The notes: a model not told the origin generated them from the letters alone. A DNA stretch of 64,000 bases from Muricea muricata (GCA_963855995.1 OY979716.1:49857379-49921378); one strand, 5' to 3'. Counted from the stretch's first letter, positions 44,301-53,832 are shown. Numbers and translations are program-made.

Positions 44301-45850
44301 TACACTAACTATATGACATTGATAGCATGACAACTCTTGTAATTTAATAAATTGTTTTCAAAGAGAAACCAAAATGTTTTTGTGAATATCAGGCCTAAAA
44401 ATTATCAATTACCAAAATACATACCAACAATATTTCCTTCATCGCAGTTCATGCAATAATGCTAATTATCTCATACTGCAAAAATGTTTCAAGAATGCTT
44501 TAATTACAATCCGAGGCAGATTTTTATACTATTCAGGTATGGAGGGGTGGAGAAATTTTAGGAAGGTGACCAATCAATGGAGATTGAGGTGGTCACTCAT
44601 TGGTTGCTTTTTTGCCTGGGGGGCAGCAGGTGGTTCAAAATATTTTTAGTGAAGTGTTGACAGATTTTGGGAAGGAAGTGTGTACTCCCCCTGGAAATCT
44701 GTCCACAATTGACCGTAAACGAAAAGATAGCAGCAGATACCAAGCAACGTATCCAACTGTTTGACTGGCAAATTCAATGTCGGAACTGCTCCCGTCTGCA
44801 ACCTCTTTCGTACTTTTTCATTGCCATCTTTGTCCGTAAACGGAAAAGTGTCGACAAACTCTGCCTCAAAATGATGCTCACAAAGATATTGTTTTTTTTT
44901 CAAATCGTTCTTTGAGCTCTTTTGTCGGTCAAGTTCGTAGAATGACAGTTTTCCAAGCGTCGCTGGCCTCAGATTTAATTTGTGATGTGTGCTCCGAGTC
45001 CGATGATTTTACATTTAAATAAACTCAAGCCTTCGTATCTTCTGCTCTGCGGACAATTGATTAAAGCGCAGTTTTCTGGCATAACTAGTTTCTTCAGGAC
45101 GACTTTGACGCCAATAATGCCGAATATTAAGCAGGAACATGAATATGTATTATTATACGACAAAGGACAATATATCATTCATGTATACAATGCTTTACAA
45201 TCCTTCTTTGTGTCGGCTTAGGATCATGTGACTTCTCTAATCGGAAGTATCAACATATTAGCCTGCGTATTAGGGTTTATTAAGGAGTTCCTATCCTTCT
45301 CATTACACTATCTATGCGTCCACTTTTCCATCACGTGAAACTGGTTTCTGTCCTCGTGCAGTGAATACGCACAGGTTTCGCAAAAATATTGTCTCGGTCC
45401 ACAGTAGGGACACCGGATCGAAGCGGGCTGGACAAGGCAAGCAACACAAATTTGGTCATCGTTCAGACAATTCTCTTGCAGAAACGCACTCAATATTCGC
45501 GATCGAAGCTTCTCCCAGTTGCAAAACAAGCTTATGTTTCTTTTGGTGTTAGCTGAGCCTTGTTCGCGAAGAGCTTGATGAGCTCCACAGATAGACATTT
45601 CACAATCATCCACGACGTCATTATTTGAATTCGCGCATTCTTGCTCCGTGTTTGTATTAGAACTAGAAACATTCATTGAAGCCTTTCCGGACCTTTCAAC
45701 ATTGAGATCAGTGTGAGTTATAAACGTTCTTTTTCTATCAAAGACTTTTGTTTTCACAGACAGTTGCTGAAGGCACTTCATGATTTCATATAAAAAGACA
45801 AGTTTATTTTTATACAAAACGCTATAAAGCCGCCATTTGCAATTTTTCAT
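35266..45850 (-). CDS. KDZ transposase, about 16 exons
   Basis: Exons on the minus strand: 45850-45317, 41677-41575, 41175-40955, 39996-39947, 39819 to about 39660, about 39574-39403, 39298-39153, 38894-38783, 38225-38142, 38028-37848, 37764-37675, 36837-36769, 36655-36591, 36513-36445, 36342-36163 and 35881-35266. The phases join. Diagnostic KDZ blocks are a CxC-type zinc domain (CVACLVQPASIRCPYCG, FCETCAYSLHED, FHVMEKW), ANYWPGTPEKTMVGFHFKLM, VDACFGLSQKE, GVFGRVCRHDFPKSFLNIKH, VLMYDIACILSNHL (RNase H-fold Asp), IFHCYGHKASCQ and PRRSKNVGLTDGEGVERLWS (catalytic Glu region), then a C-terminal coiled coil. Lesions: insertion 42745-45315 at the exon 1 donor, a frame change in exon 6, a ten-A run in exon 13, and a TGA in exon 14. 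Exon 5's 3' border is unsure. Confidence 0.85.
37067..37542. mobile_element. TTAA-bounded MITE (copy B)
   Basis: TTAA at 37063-37066 and 37543-37546 flank the inverted ends AGTGCCCATGACAC. Long arms share TTGTTTTGTCGGCTAATTAC and CACTTTGCATAATGAG. The end motif resembles the copy at 25533-25944. It lies in an intron of the transposase gene. Confidence 0.75.
38343..38510. mobile_element. hAT-like MITE with TTCAGGGTTCGTACAC ends
   Basis: Left TTCAGGGTTCGTACACC and right GGTGTACGAACCCTGAA are exact inverses. The interior is purine-rich with repeated CTGGAAAA/CCTGGAA words. About 168 bp, intronic, non-coding. The AGGGTTCGTAC end type is common among hAT-derived MITEs. Confidence 0.7.
40183..40335. 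mobile_element. MITE related to the one at 24074-24219
   Basis: Left CAGGGACTGCAGAAGACTGG and right, reverse-complemented, CAGGGACCATGGAAGATGGG. Both lead into CATATTCATATAT. Shares GAATATATGAATATGGGCC with the other copy. The flanks are T-rich and the duplication is unclear. Confidence 0.55.
41956..42404. mobile_element. hAT-like MITE with CAGGGCTCGAAATA ends
   Basis: CAGGGCTCGAAATA at the left and TATTTCAAGCCCTG at the right are inverted with two mismatches. AGCAGGTAAAAATAAA near the left end pairs with TGGCAGGTAATATTTTTTT near the right only as a direct motif. About 450 bp, non-coding, in an intron of the transposase gene. No exact flanking duplication found. Confidence 0.5.
42411..42630. 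repeat. Short inverted repeat element
   Basis: TTGTTCAAAGCTGGGTT at the left and AACCCACTTTTGAACTCGG at the right are imperfect inverses; inside, AACCCTGGGTTAA (42453) and GTTAACCCAGGGTTAA (42593) form a second inverted pair. It abuts the preceding MITE. Superfamily unknown. Confidence 0.5.
42946..43815 (+). pseudogene. Zinc-finger plus AGYVISKMYRKSK-domain protein
   Basis: A start ATG at 42946 opens MDRNEESSSNEGDVMEAMVN to a TAG at 43057. In another frame, FPCGLCSKVCKSKGGD (about 43090-43140) is a C2H2-type zinc-finger N-terminal half of the CKSKGGL type. From about 43275 a conserved block follows: YVAGYVISKMYRKSK, YIDSVSGGKLWNPCENLLAI and VQSFSYSKDVVTKMTIKEGE. This block occurs, as far as I recall, in animal transposon-related proteins. 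Near 43748 the frame changes and continues HKQALRKTLKTQAESAAVKR. Several frame breaks make it a pseudogene. It is the plus-strand gene of the THAP-bearing element, convergent with the THAP reading frame. Confidence 0.5.
44646..45082 (-). pseudogene. THAP domain, degenerate
   Basis: Minus-strand start at 45082 gives MPENCALINCPQSRRYEGLS, matching the C-x(4)-C opening of a THAP zinc-binding domain. After frame breaks around 44975-44900, SDAWKTVILR and then ISLCEHHFEAEFVD (the C-x2-H part) and KRLQTGAVPTLNLP (the AVPT motif region) follow. THAP domains are DNA-binding modules typical of P-element transposases and of some host factors. The catalytic region expected downstream is not visible on this strand. 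Confidence 0.65.
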
Positions 45851-45900
45851 AAGCGCATAATAATAATGTAGTACTCAGGACCTCGCGCATTTCTGACGTG

Positions 45901-45993
45901 AGATGGCTCAGATGACCATCTAAGGCCTATAATACACGATTTCTCAATTGAGAAATTTGCTATAATACAGGTTGAGAATTTGTGACACGGGTG
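45901..45993 (-). repeat. KDZ element right terminal inverted repeat (93 bp)
   Basis: Reverse complement of the left repeat with three mismatches; it ends GACACGGGTG at 45993, directly followed by CTGTATT (45994-46000). The transposase start codon at 45850 lies 51 bp inside it, so the transposase promoter is probably within or overlapping this repeat. Confidence 0.85.
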
Positions 45994-46000
45994 CTGTATT
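45994..46000. repeat. Target-site duplication, right copy (CTGTATT)
   Basis: Identical to 20358-20364. Confidence 0.8.
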
Positions 46001-46412
46001 TCAATTTGTTTACACTCACCCGCAATTGTTTTTGCATAATATTATATTATGCTACTAGGAAGCTTTGGGCAATTAAGTTATTTTTGTACCTTACACACAC
46101 AATGATGACAAAAAGAGGAAATACATCTATTTTCAATGATTATATCATTTGAAATCCATTCTTGAAAGCATTGCTATGAAAGAAACAGCAAAATTTTGTT
46201 TGGGCACGTACACTATACATGTGCAAGTACAGTGTATACGGCGAAATTAATGTAAGTTGGTCGATTGTTTGCTTGTTTTTAGCGCACAAAATCTGATTTC
46301 TATTACAATCTATACTGCTTTGTAAATTTTAAAAACTACTGCATATTTGTCTATCGTTTAGCCTGTGATCGCCCTCTAAAATTTAATTTAATAATAATAG
46401 AGTTGATTCCTT

Positions 46413-46482
46413 GGGCATAAATACGTTTTGGCCCCGTTTCACAACTAATTGTTATAAGCCGGGCCAAAACATATTTATGCCC
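46413..46482. repeat. 70-nt imperfect hairpin
   Basis: GGGCATAAATACGTTTTGGC (46413) and GCCAAAACATATTTATGCCC pair with one or two mismatches around a loop of about 26 nt. The size resembles a microRNA precursor or a tiny fold-back MITE; nothing here decides between them. Confidence 0.5.
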
Positions 46483-46552
46483 CCAACATCAGTAATAGGA
46501 CCTAAACAACTAGTTTGCTAACAATAACATGTCAACAACTTTATGTCTTTAA

Positions 46553-46772
46553 GGCAGCTTACAGTCGCTAATGTACACAAACGCTTTGTTTACATTTTGA
46601 GTGGCTATCTTTGTAAAATTTGATTGAAGTAACTGAATATCTGACACCTTTTGGGTTTGCTAAGCTCCTAATGAAATATAAACCAGCGTTTTTAAAAATG
46701 CAAAATTTGGACAATGTGGTCCACTATTTGTTATTAGTAGATTCGATGCGCAGAAGCGACTGTAACCTGTCT
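46553..46772. mobile_element. TTAA-bounded MITE with TTACAGTCGCT ends
   Basis: TTAA at 46549-46552 and 46773-46776. Inside, GGCAGCTTACAGTCGCT and, reverse-complemented, AGACAGGTTACAGTCGCT. A lone end of the same family appears near 3412-3432. The interior is non-coding. Confidence 0.65.
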
Positions 46773-47139
46773 TTAACAATTGAGTGTCGAAAATTGTTAG
46801 AACAACAATTCTGCAGTAACAACAATATCAATACAACTTTAACAATTGAATGTCAAATGTCGAATGTTAGAATCAGTTAGAACGACAATTCAGTGACAAC
46901 AAATGTATTTGTGTTAAATTTTATCTTTAACTCTTCAAACCCTAGCAGAGCCTCTGCTACTCCTTCACTATCAAAGTCACCTTTGATCACACTTTGCAGG
47001 GCATTTTGGAAAATGGTCAAGCTGATCTGCTCACCTTCATGTATCTCCACTACAACTTTTGCACACAATTGAGGTCAGCAGTCAGAAATCCTCAGCGTAG
47101 CCCCACATCTGTCACAACGGACGATCTTTGCATCGGTAG

Positions 47140-47448
47140 TGTAGAATTTGTTACATGAAGTATGAGCATAGTGATCGCGGGCGTGAGAGTTTTGGCGCGA
47201 AGAAGGAACAAAACAAAACATCGGTTATAAACGTGAACTAAAATTGTCGTAATAATTTGATTAATTCATGAATAAAGGTGTCACAATAACTTGTAAGTAC
47301 TGAACAGTGTTCTACTTGTTATATTTAATGTATACTTGAGTAGGTCTAACGCCTTCTACTGTAATAATTTGTACTTTAGCGAATCTCTCGTATACGCTGA
47401 AATATGAGCGAATAAAGTTTGTGACAACGTAGGCATTTGAAGATAACA
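47140..47448 (+). repeat. BEL/Pao 5' LTR
   Basis: Starts TGTAGAATTTG. The first 133 bp are identical to 53833-53965. Polyadenylation-like AATAAA occurs at 47271 and 47433. The right edge is a guess at ...AACATCA (TG..CA), because the 3' LTR does not cover this part. A possible primer-binding site starts near TTTGGTCGAC at 47463. Confidence 0.6.
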
Positions 47449-47486
47449 TCATTCGAAGTTATTTGGTCGACAAGTAGTCTTACAAT

Positions 47487-48785
47487 ATGGGAAATCAGAG
47501 CGAAGAATCAGAGGAAACAGGTATTTCTCTCGAAGAGAAAGTTTCTGCAAGGTATGAAAGATCAAAATGCCTTAAAGAGCTACAAAAAGAGTTAAGTAGG
47601 TTACAACAGTTGTTAAAGAATTTTGAGACTAGCCAAGAAGAAGTTAGAGAAAGTCAAGACAGCTACGAAATAGCGTTTCATGAATTTGTGAACAGTCACG
47701 AGAATTACATGAAGTATGAGGAAGATGCAGAGAAAAGAGAGATAATGTCTTACGACTACAAAAATCAGCTAGATACGAAACTTCAGTTAGATACCATGGT
47801 TGATGTGTGGAGAAGTAATAGAGAAAGATTTAGAAACCCGCCATCAATATCTGGATCGAGTTCCAAATCGCACAACAGTCGTAGAAGCAGGTCATCTAAT
47901 AGAAGCAGTGTGGTTGAAAGACTGAGAGCAGTGGAAGAAATTAAGTTGAAAATGCATACCCTAAAGGAAAAACAAGAGTTAGAACGCCAGCTGGAGTTAG
48001 TCCAACAAAGGCGAACTGAACTCAATCGAAAGATTGAACTGTTAAATCTAGAATCAGAACTAAAACAAGCAAAAATTGACCTTGTTATTGAACAAATACC
48101 AGACGACGGAATTGATGGCATGGATGAATATTTGGATAAGATACAGAACGAACATCAAACTCAACCCACCTTAGAGACTAGTACGGCCCCAGAGCAGCCT
48201 TACCCTACCCAAGACGAGCGATTCTCGACCACTAGAGAAACTTATTCTACACCAGTAAGAACTCACCCAAACCTGTAACAAACTTATTCGATCTCCGAGT
48301 ACCCTCGTCCAAGTCTTGATGGACATCATGTCTTCACGCGTCAGATTCAAAGAGCCATACCTGTCTCGTGCCCAAATACGGTATCGTTATCCCGACAAAT
48401 GATAAGCCCACACCTGACCGTTAATCCTGACCGCCCTAATCCGACGACCTTCCCCAATCTGAGCCATAAGTCTGTGTCACACAGCAACAAGCGACACCAA
48501 GCTCACACCATCGTCATTCGCCGGTCCTGCAGCACAGTACACTCAGAGAAAGAACCGAGACGAACTCGTCTCACGTTGGTGGAACCGAACAGAGTAGAAG
48601 CGTTGCAATAGACACCGCATCTAAGGAATTTGTTCCCGAGGACCGTATTCAGACCACAGGAAACGTAGCCATTCAATCTATGCAAAATTCATTAGAGCAA
48701 GGAAACCATAATCAGATGGATGTGTGGAACTCCATAGCACAAATAATTAAGGAAGGACCCTCCTTACCAAGAGTATGTAGAATTC
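47487..48785 (+). pseudogene. BEL/Pao gag N-terminal region
   Basis: ATG at 47487 opens 263 codons beginning MGNQSEESEETGISLEEKVS, with heptad-like coiled-coil segments (KELQKELSRLQQLLKNF and ELERQLELVQQRRTELNRKI). It ends at a TAA near 48276. Proline- and threonine-rich sequence continues in shifted frames through 48399-48611 to the next long frame at 48786. Gag coiled coils are usual in BEL elements. It forms the particle core around the RNA. Confidence 0.65.
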
Positions 48786-50684
48786 ATGACAAACTTTAAG
48801 GACAACATAGAGTCGCAAGTAAAGGACGAATCACAGAGATTCACTCGGTTATTAGCACAGTGCACCGGGAAGGCGAGAGATGCTATTAGGAGCTGCGTTA
48901 ACTTAGATGCGAATCAGAGGTATAAGGAAGCAATGAAAGTACTTCTTGACAACTTTGGCCAACCACACATGATAGTAGAGGCTCATACGAAGAAGCTTAG
49001 AGAACTGCACATAAAAAAGTCTGATGCAACGGCCTTAATGGCATTCGTACGGCAACTAGAAGATTCAGAAAGAGCTCTTAAAAGAATGGGAACAAGTTAC
49101 TCGAATAGACTGGACAACGAGGATGTCATAGTAATGTTGATGAAGAAGCTCCCTGAAGATAGTTTGAAGAGAAAGTGGGCGGACAAAGCTGGAGATATTA
49201 TTAAGAACAAGGGACTGGTAACCTTTAACGATTTTGTAAGTTTTGTGAAACGTATCGCCGGACGACTTAACAACCGGTACGGCAGAGAGCTCAAACTGGC
49301 AAACGAGTCCACGAAGTCGCAGATGTATAAGTCTGGATCCGATCGAGCAAGAGGAATTTATGCAGGTGCTACGCAGAATAGAGTTGAGGACGAACGAAAA
49401 ACACCGAAGCTCCGCAAATGTCCACAGTGCTCTGGCCCGCATGGCATCTGGAGATGTCAAGCGTTTAAATCAGCCGAACTTGAAGATCATTTGAAAACTG
49501 TAAAAGAACACAAACTCTGTAATATATGCTTGGATGAAGGTCATTTCGCAAGGTTTTGCAGAAGCGGGTTCACCTGTCGCGTAAGTGGATGCGGAATGAA
49601 TAATCATTACCTCATTCACAGAGAACAAAGTCCGACGAAAGACGATCTAATGGGCAAAGATGACTATAACAAGCTTGAAGAGCAGATTCCAGGTGGGGAT
49701 GATGAAGTCACACGAGGAAACACTTCTGAAGGGGAACAGAAGCTAATTAACGCACATCTGTCAGCATCTGTGCTCGAACGCCCTCCGCATGAGCTGATCA
49801 ACGTTAATGCCATTCGAGCTAGTCGTCCGCGTGTTTGTTTCAAGGTCGTCCCCGTGAGAGTGAGCGTTCCCACCAGTCAGAAAGAATTTATCACGTATGC
49901 ATTTCTGGACAGCGGATCTGACGCAACTCTTTGCTTAGAGAGCCTTGTTCAAGAACTCTCAATAGACGATGCTAAACCAGTGAAGTATACGATGACCACG
50001 GTCAATCGCGAACAAGAGAAAGTCGGTTATGAAGTACATCTGAACATAGGATCGATATCAGGCAGTGAGAAGTTCGTGTTGGAGAACGTACTGACTACGG
50101 ATAATCTGCCGGTGACTCCAAAGCATGTGGCAAAAAATGACGAACTTCATGAATGGCAACATTTATGGGACTTGGTTTTGCCCAAAATCGAAGATAAGCA
50201 TGTTACGATATTAATTGGTAACGACCGTCCAGACATAATCGATAGCTGTCTCGATAGGCGAGTTGGAAAGAAAGGAGAACCCTGTGCTGTCAAGACATCT
50301 TTGGGGTGGACAGTTTACGGCCCGATGGGAAACGCCGACGATGGAAAGGTCTCAGTCAGTTTCACTCGTTCAGAATATGACGTGTTGGACCGCAAGATGG
50401 AGTGTATGTTTAATGCTGAGTTCGACAACATTAAAGACTTGGAAGAAAGTATGTCTATTGAAGATCGGATAGCAAAGCAAATAATGGTTGAAACGACAAC
50501 ACTAAAGGACGGCCACTACCAGATTGGATTGCCATTCAAACACGACCCACCACACCTTCCAGATAGCTTACCCACCGCAAGGAAGAGACTAGAATATCTG
50601 AAGTCGAAAATGGTAAAGGATCCCGTGTTTCACGAAAGGTACAGTACGGTGATGAAAAAGTATGAAGAGGAAGGCGCAGCTTGA
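48786..50684 (+). CDS. BEL/Pao gag-pol: Gag core, zinc knuckles, protease, RT start
   Basis: 632 codons. A Gag core of the DUF1759 type (CTGKARDAIRSC, LRELHIKKSDATALMAFVRQ) is followed by Cys-rich knuckles (CPQCSGPHGIWRC and CNICLDEGHFARFC, the latter fitting C-x2-C-x4-H-x4-C). The aspartic protease active site is in YAFLDSGSDATLC, then KTSLGWTVYGPMG and the beginning of the reverse transcriptase region (YQIGLPFKHD, ARKRLEYLKSKM). It ends at a TGA at 50682-50684 where coding similarity continues, so the stop is probably a mutation. Confidence 0.85.
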   Translation: MTNFKDNIESQVKDESQRFTRLLAQCTGKARDAIRSCVNLDANQRYKEAMKVLLDNFGQPHMIVEAHTKKLRELHIKKSDATALMAFVRQLEDSERALKRMGTSYSNRLDNEDVIVMLMKKLPEDSLKRKWADKAGDIIKNKGLVTFNDFVSFVKRIAGRLNNRYGRELKLANESTKSQMYKSGSDRARGIYAGATQNRVEDERKTPKLRKCPQCSGPHGIWRCQAFKSAELEDHLKTVKEHKLCNICLDEGHFARFCRSGFTCRVSGCGMNNHYLIHREQSPTKDDLMGKDDYNKLEEQIPGGDDEVTRGNTSEGEQKLINAHLSASVLERPPHELINVNAIRASRPRVCFKVVPVRVSVPTSQKEFITYAFLDSGSDATLCLESLVQELSIDDAKPVKYTMTTVNREQEKVGYEVHLNIGSISGSEKFVLENVLTTDNLPVTPKHVAKNDELHEWQHLWDLVLPKIEDKHVTILIGNDRPDIIDSCLDRRVGKKGEPCAVKTSLGWTVYGPMGNADDGKVSVSFTRSEYDVLDRKMECMFNAEFDNIKDLEESMSIEDRIAKQIMVETTTLKDGHYQIGLPFKHDPPHLPDSLPTARKRLEYLKSKMVKDPVFHERYSTVMKKYEEEGAA

Positions 50685-51668
50685 GAAGTTCCCGATGAGG
50701 AGCTGGCAACACTCAAACCACTGTAGTACCTACCTCACCACGCTGTTTGGCATCCCAGAAAACCTGAAGAGCCAAGAGTCGTTTTTGATTGCGCGTCCAA
50801 AGCTGAAGGAGTTTCATTGAACGACAAGCTATTGAGAGGTCCTGAAAACACAAGCACATTGTTGGGTGTAATTTTAAGATTCAGAGTAGACAACCTGGCA
50901 GTTACCGCTGATGTGAAGAGAATGTTCCATCAAGTTTACGTCATACCGAAACACAGGAGCGCACTTTGCTATCTCTGGTGGCCAGATGGTGACTTGACGA
51001 AAGAGGCGAAGACCTACCAGATGCTCGTTCACATATTTGGCGCTAAATCTTCTCCGAGCGTTGCTGGTTATGCACTCAGAAGAACAGCAACAGATAACAG
51101 TCATGATTACTCCCAAGAAACTTTGGACGCCGTCCTTCGTGATTTTTATGTGGATGATTTACTGAAGTCATTTTCTGAACCCGAAGAAGCAAAAAGAGTG
51201 AGCAAGGAGTTGGAAAGTATGCTCGCCAAAGCTGGATTCCAACTGACAAAATGGTGCTCAAATTCACGCGAACTCTTACAAGAATTTCCAGTGGAGGGAA
51301 GGGCACCGACAGTCAAGAATTTAGATTTGCAATCGGAAACATTACCCATGGACCGCGCGCTTGGCATCCGTTGGAATGTCGAAAGGGATACGATTGTGCT
51401 AATCGTGGAAGACAAGAAAGAGCAGAATAACCGCAAAGGCGTGCTGTCATCGATAGCAACAGTCTACGATCCTCTTGGATTTGCAAGCCCGCTGATGTTA
51501 CCAGCTCGAGAGATTAACCAAGAGCTATGTCGTCTGAAAGTGGATTGGAACAGCGAGTTGCCTTGTGAACTGTCCACGCAATGGAAGAAGTGGAAAGAAG
51601 ATTTAGTCGACCTACGCTCATATGAAATGCCCAGATGTTTTAAACCGCAAGGCTTCGGACGAATCTGA
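50685..51668 (+). pseudogene. BEL/Pao reverse transcriptase
   Basis: After the TGA, conserved RT sequence continues in shifting frames (PRVVFDCASKAEGVSLND at about 50768-50822) and then in one frame from 50817: VTADVKRMFHQVYV, SALCYLWWPDGD, FGAKSSPSVAGYALRRTA, then the catalytic FYVDDLL and GFQLTKWCSNSRELL. YVDD with the surrounding pattern is typical of BEL/Pao. It copies element RNA into DNA. The frame ends at a TGA at 51666-51668, beyond which it continues in frame as QIELHPFADAS. Confidence 0.85.
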
Positions 51669-53577
51669 CAGATAGAATTGCATCCTTTCGCCGACGCATC
51701 GCAAGAACACGGTTACGGAACCGTATTGTACTTACGCTTTATGAACGAGAAGGGAGAATTCCACGTAAGTTTCGTGATGGGGAAGTCCAAAGTCAAGCCT
51801 CTCAACAAAGCAGTCACCGTCCCCAAGTTGGAATTGACAGCAGCAACACTGGCTACGCGTGTGAACAAGACTATTGTAAAAGAACTGAAAGGAAGACTCG
51901 AGATAAACAGAATCGTGTATTGGACCGACTCTATGATCGTTTTAAAGTACATCATGAACGAAACAAGAAGACTCGTCACTTTCGTGGCAAATCGTGTCGC
52001 TGCTATCAGACAAGAGTCGACGCCAAGTCAGTGGCGATATGTTCGATCAGACCTAAAACCTGCAGACTACGCGTCAAGAGGAATCAAAGCCTCTGAGACG
52101 AATAAGTTGGAACGTTGGAAAAAGGGTCCTGAATTTCTTTGGCAGCCGACTGAAAACTGGCCTGCTCAACCTTTAGATCTGACAGAAAGCTTGAATGAGA
52201 ATGAAGAAGGAGTAAAAAGAGAAAAAGTCGTAGTCGGTGGAACAAGCGTAAAGGATGAATTCTGGAGCGATCTATTGAAACGGTTCTCCACGTGGGAGAG
52301 GCTACGAAGAGTCGTTGCCTGGCTTGTTAGAGTATTTCGAGGACGAAGACCTAAGAAACAATGCGATGCGAAGGAACGATCATGGGGCGTCACGAATGAA
52401 ATAGAGCAATTAACCGTATCGGAATTGGAAGAAGCCAAAAGAAAGATCGTCAGACAAGTCCAGGAAGAATCGTTTCCAGGGAATTTGGAGAAAGTGAAGA
52501 AAGGACGTTTAGCGAAACTTAAACCTTTTCGTGAAGACGGACTATTACGTTTAGGAGGAAGATTGAATCGGTCGAGCTTGGATCACGATTCAAAACACCC
52601 ATTCATCCTCCCAAAAGACAACATTGTATCTGAGTTGATCACTCTTCACTACCACGGCCTCAATGGTCACGCTGGAAGTTACCAAACGCTGTCAGAAACC
52701 AGGAGACGTTTTTGGATGACGAACGGAATATCTTATGTTAAACGAGTTCTCAAGAAATGTCAGATCTGTAAACGAGAGAACGCGGAGTCAGGTGAGCAAG
52801 TGATGGGCCCGTTGCCAGCTGTGAGGACATCATCAGACGAAGACGGTGTGGTGTATCCATTTGCAGCTGTTGGCATAGACTACTTTGGACCACTTTTCAT
52901 GAAGTTGGGTCCAAGGACGAGGTCAAAGAATCCTGCGTTAGCAAAACGATATGGATGTATCTTCACGTGTTTATGTATCTTTCGTGGGCCGAAGAGGGCC
53001 ACCTCGGGTTATCTATAGCGATAAGGGCACTAACTTCAAGGGCGCTGAACTGGAAGTTATCCAAGCCCTAAAATCGTGGAACCTCGAAAAGATCCAGGGA
53101 TCGCTCTCTCGCAGAGGTGTAGAGTGGATCTTTAATCCTCCATGCGCTAGTCATCAGGGCGGTGTTTGGGAATGTCTGATACGGTCAACCAAAAGGATTC
53201 TGCGATCTCTAGTCGGTAACAGGGAGCTCAATGATGAGAGTTTACGAACATTTTTGGTGGAAGTAGAAAAGATCATGAATGATCGACCCATAACTCCCAT
53301 CTCCAGTGACCCACGAGACTTAGAGGCACTAAAACCAAACCATATACTCCTGATGCGCCAGAATCCGTCAACATCTGCAAAGGCGTCCGATCAAGTAAAT
53401 AACTACAAAGCAAGATGGAAACATGTCCAATCATTGGCAAGTATCTTTTGGGAAAGATGGATGCGCAAGTACTTACCAACCTTACAAGCAACACAGAAGT
53501 GGTTGAAAAAGAAACCCAATTTCAGTGTCGGAGATCTAGTGTTAGTGGTAGACGAAGACGTACAACGAGGTCGATGA
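51669..53577 (+). pseudogene. BEL/Pao RNase H and integrase, internally deleted
   Basis: RNase H motifs: HPFADASQEHGYGTVLYL, VPKLELTAATLA and RIVYWTDSMIVLKYI. Integrase: zinc-binding H2C2 (LHYHGLNGHAGSYQTLSETR ... CQICKR), then catalytic residues in AVGIDYFGP, IYSDKGTNFKG and GGVWECLIRS (D, D, E). Near 52973-52985 the frame changes and roughly 25-30 residues normally lying between CLC and FVGRRGPP are absent, so a small deletion separates the first and second catalytic Asp. The C-terminal domain ends at a TGA (53575-53577), with similarity continuing to about 53750. Confidence 0.85.
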
Positions 53578-53832
53578 CCAAAGGGACTTATAGAAGAGGT
53601 ATTCCCAGACACCGAAGGAATCGTCCGCAGAGTAACCGTCCGAACGGCGAACGGAACTTATCAGCAGGATGTATGCAAGATATGTTTGTTAGAAGAAAAC
53701 CTTTTGGGACAAAGGTCGGTTGAACAAAACCTAACTCAGAACTGTTAGAGACTAAGTGCTGAGTAAATAATTGATATTAGTTAAATTTAAGTTGGTAGAA
53801 AGACTCCTTACTCGTCTTTCAAGGGGGGAGCG

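Larger units (their letters stand above)
42745..45315. mobile_element. 2.57-kb THAP-bearing element inserted at a KDZ splice donor
   Basis: Inverted ends GATAGATAGTGTAATGAGAA (left) and, from the right, ATAGATAGTGTAATGAGAAGG extend through GATAGGAA and a second block (CACGTGATCTTAAGGCGACA against CATGATCCTAAGCCGACACA) to about 110 bp. Flanks CCGTCCAC (42737-42744) and GCGTCCAC (45316-45323) form an 8-bp duplication with one mismatch. The insertion lies exactly at the exon 1/intron 1 border of the KDZ transposase (TGGACG|GTAAGT), moving the donor 2.6 kb away. A THAP domain and the 8-bp duplication suggest the P-element superfamily, but no complete P transposase is visible. Confidence 0.75.
20365..45993. 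mobile_element. 25.6-kb KDZ-superfamily DNA transposon
   Basis: Bounded by 93-bp inverted terminal repeats (20365-20457 and 45901-45993; 90 of 93 bases match) and by the perfect duplication CTGTATT. It carries a KDZ transposase gene (minus strand, 35266-45850), a homeodomain-like plus HMG-box gene (plus strand, 20645-29633) and a Cys-rich gene (plus strand, about 34596-35339). The combination of a KDZ transposase with a divergent HMG-domain protein is known from fungal KDZ elements; Zisupton is the animal member I know. The intron-rich organisation and 25-kb size are partly due to nested insertions: the THAP-bearing element 42745-45315, the long-TIR element 26080-28489, MITEs and a satellite. 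Few mismatches between the end repeats suggest fairly recent insertion, though the genes carry some lesions. Confidence 0.85.

Noticed and set aside
45901..45993. TET/JBP dioxygenase gene expected beside KDZ transposases as in fungi
   Set aside because: I looked through all coding-like segments of 20365-45993 for the dioxygenase HxD and downstream H/R motifs and saw none, so no such gene is claimed.
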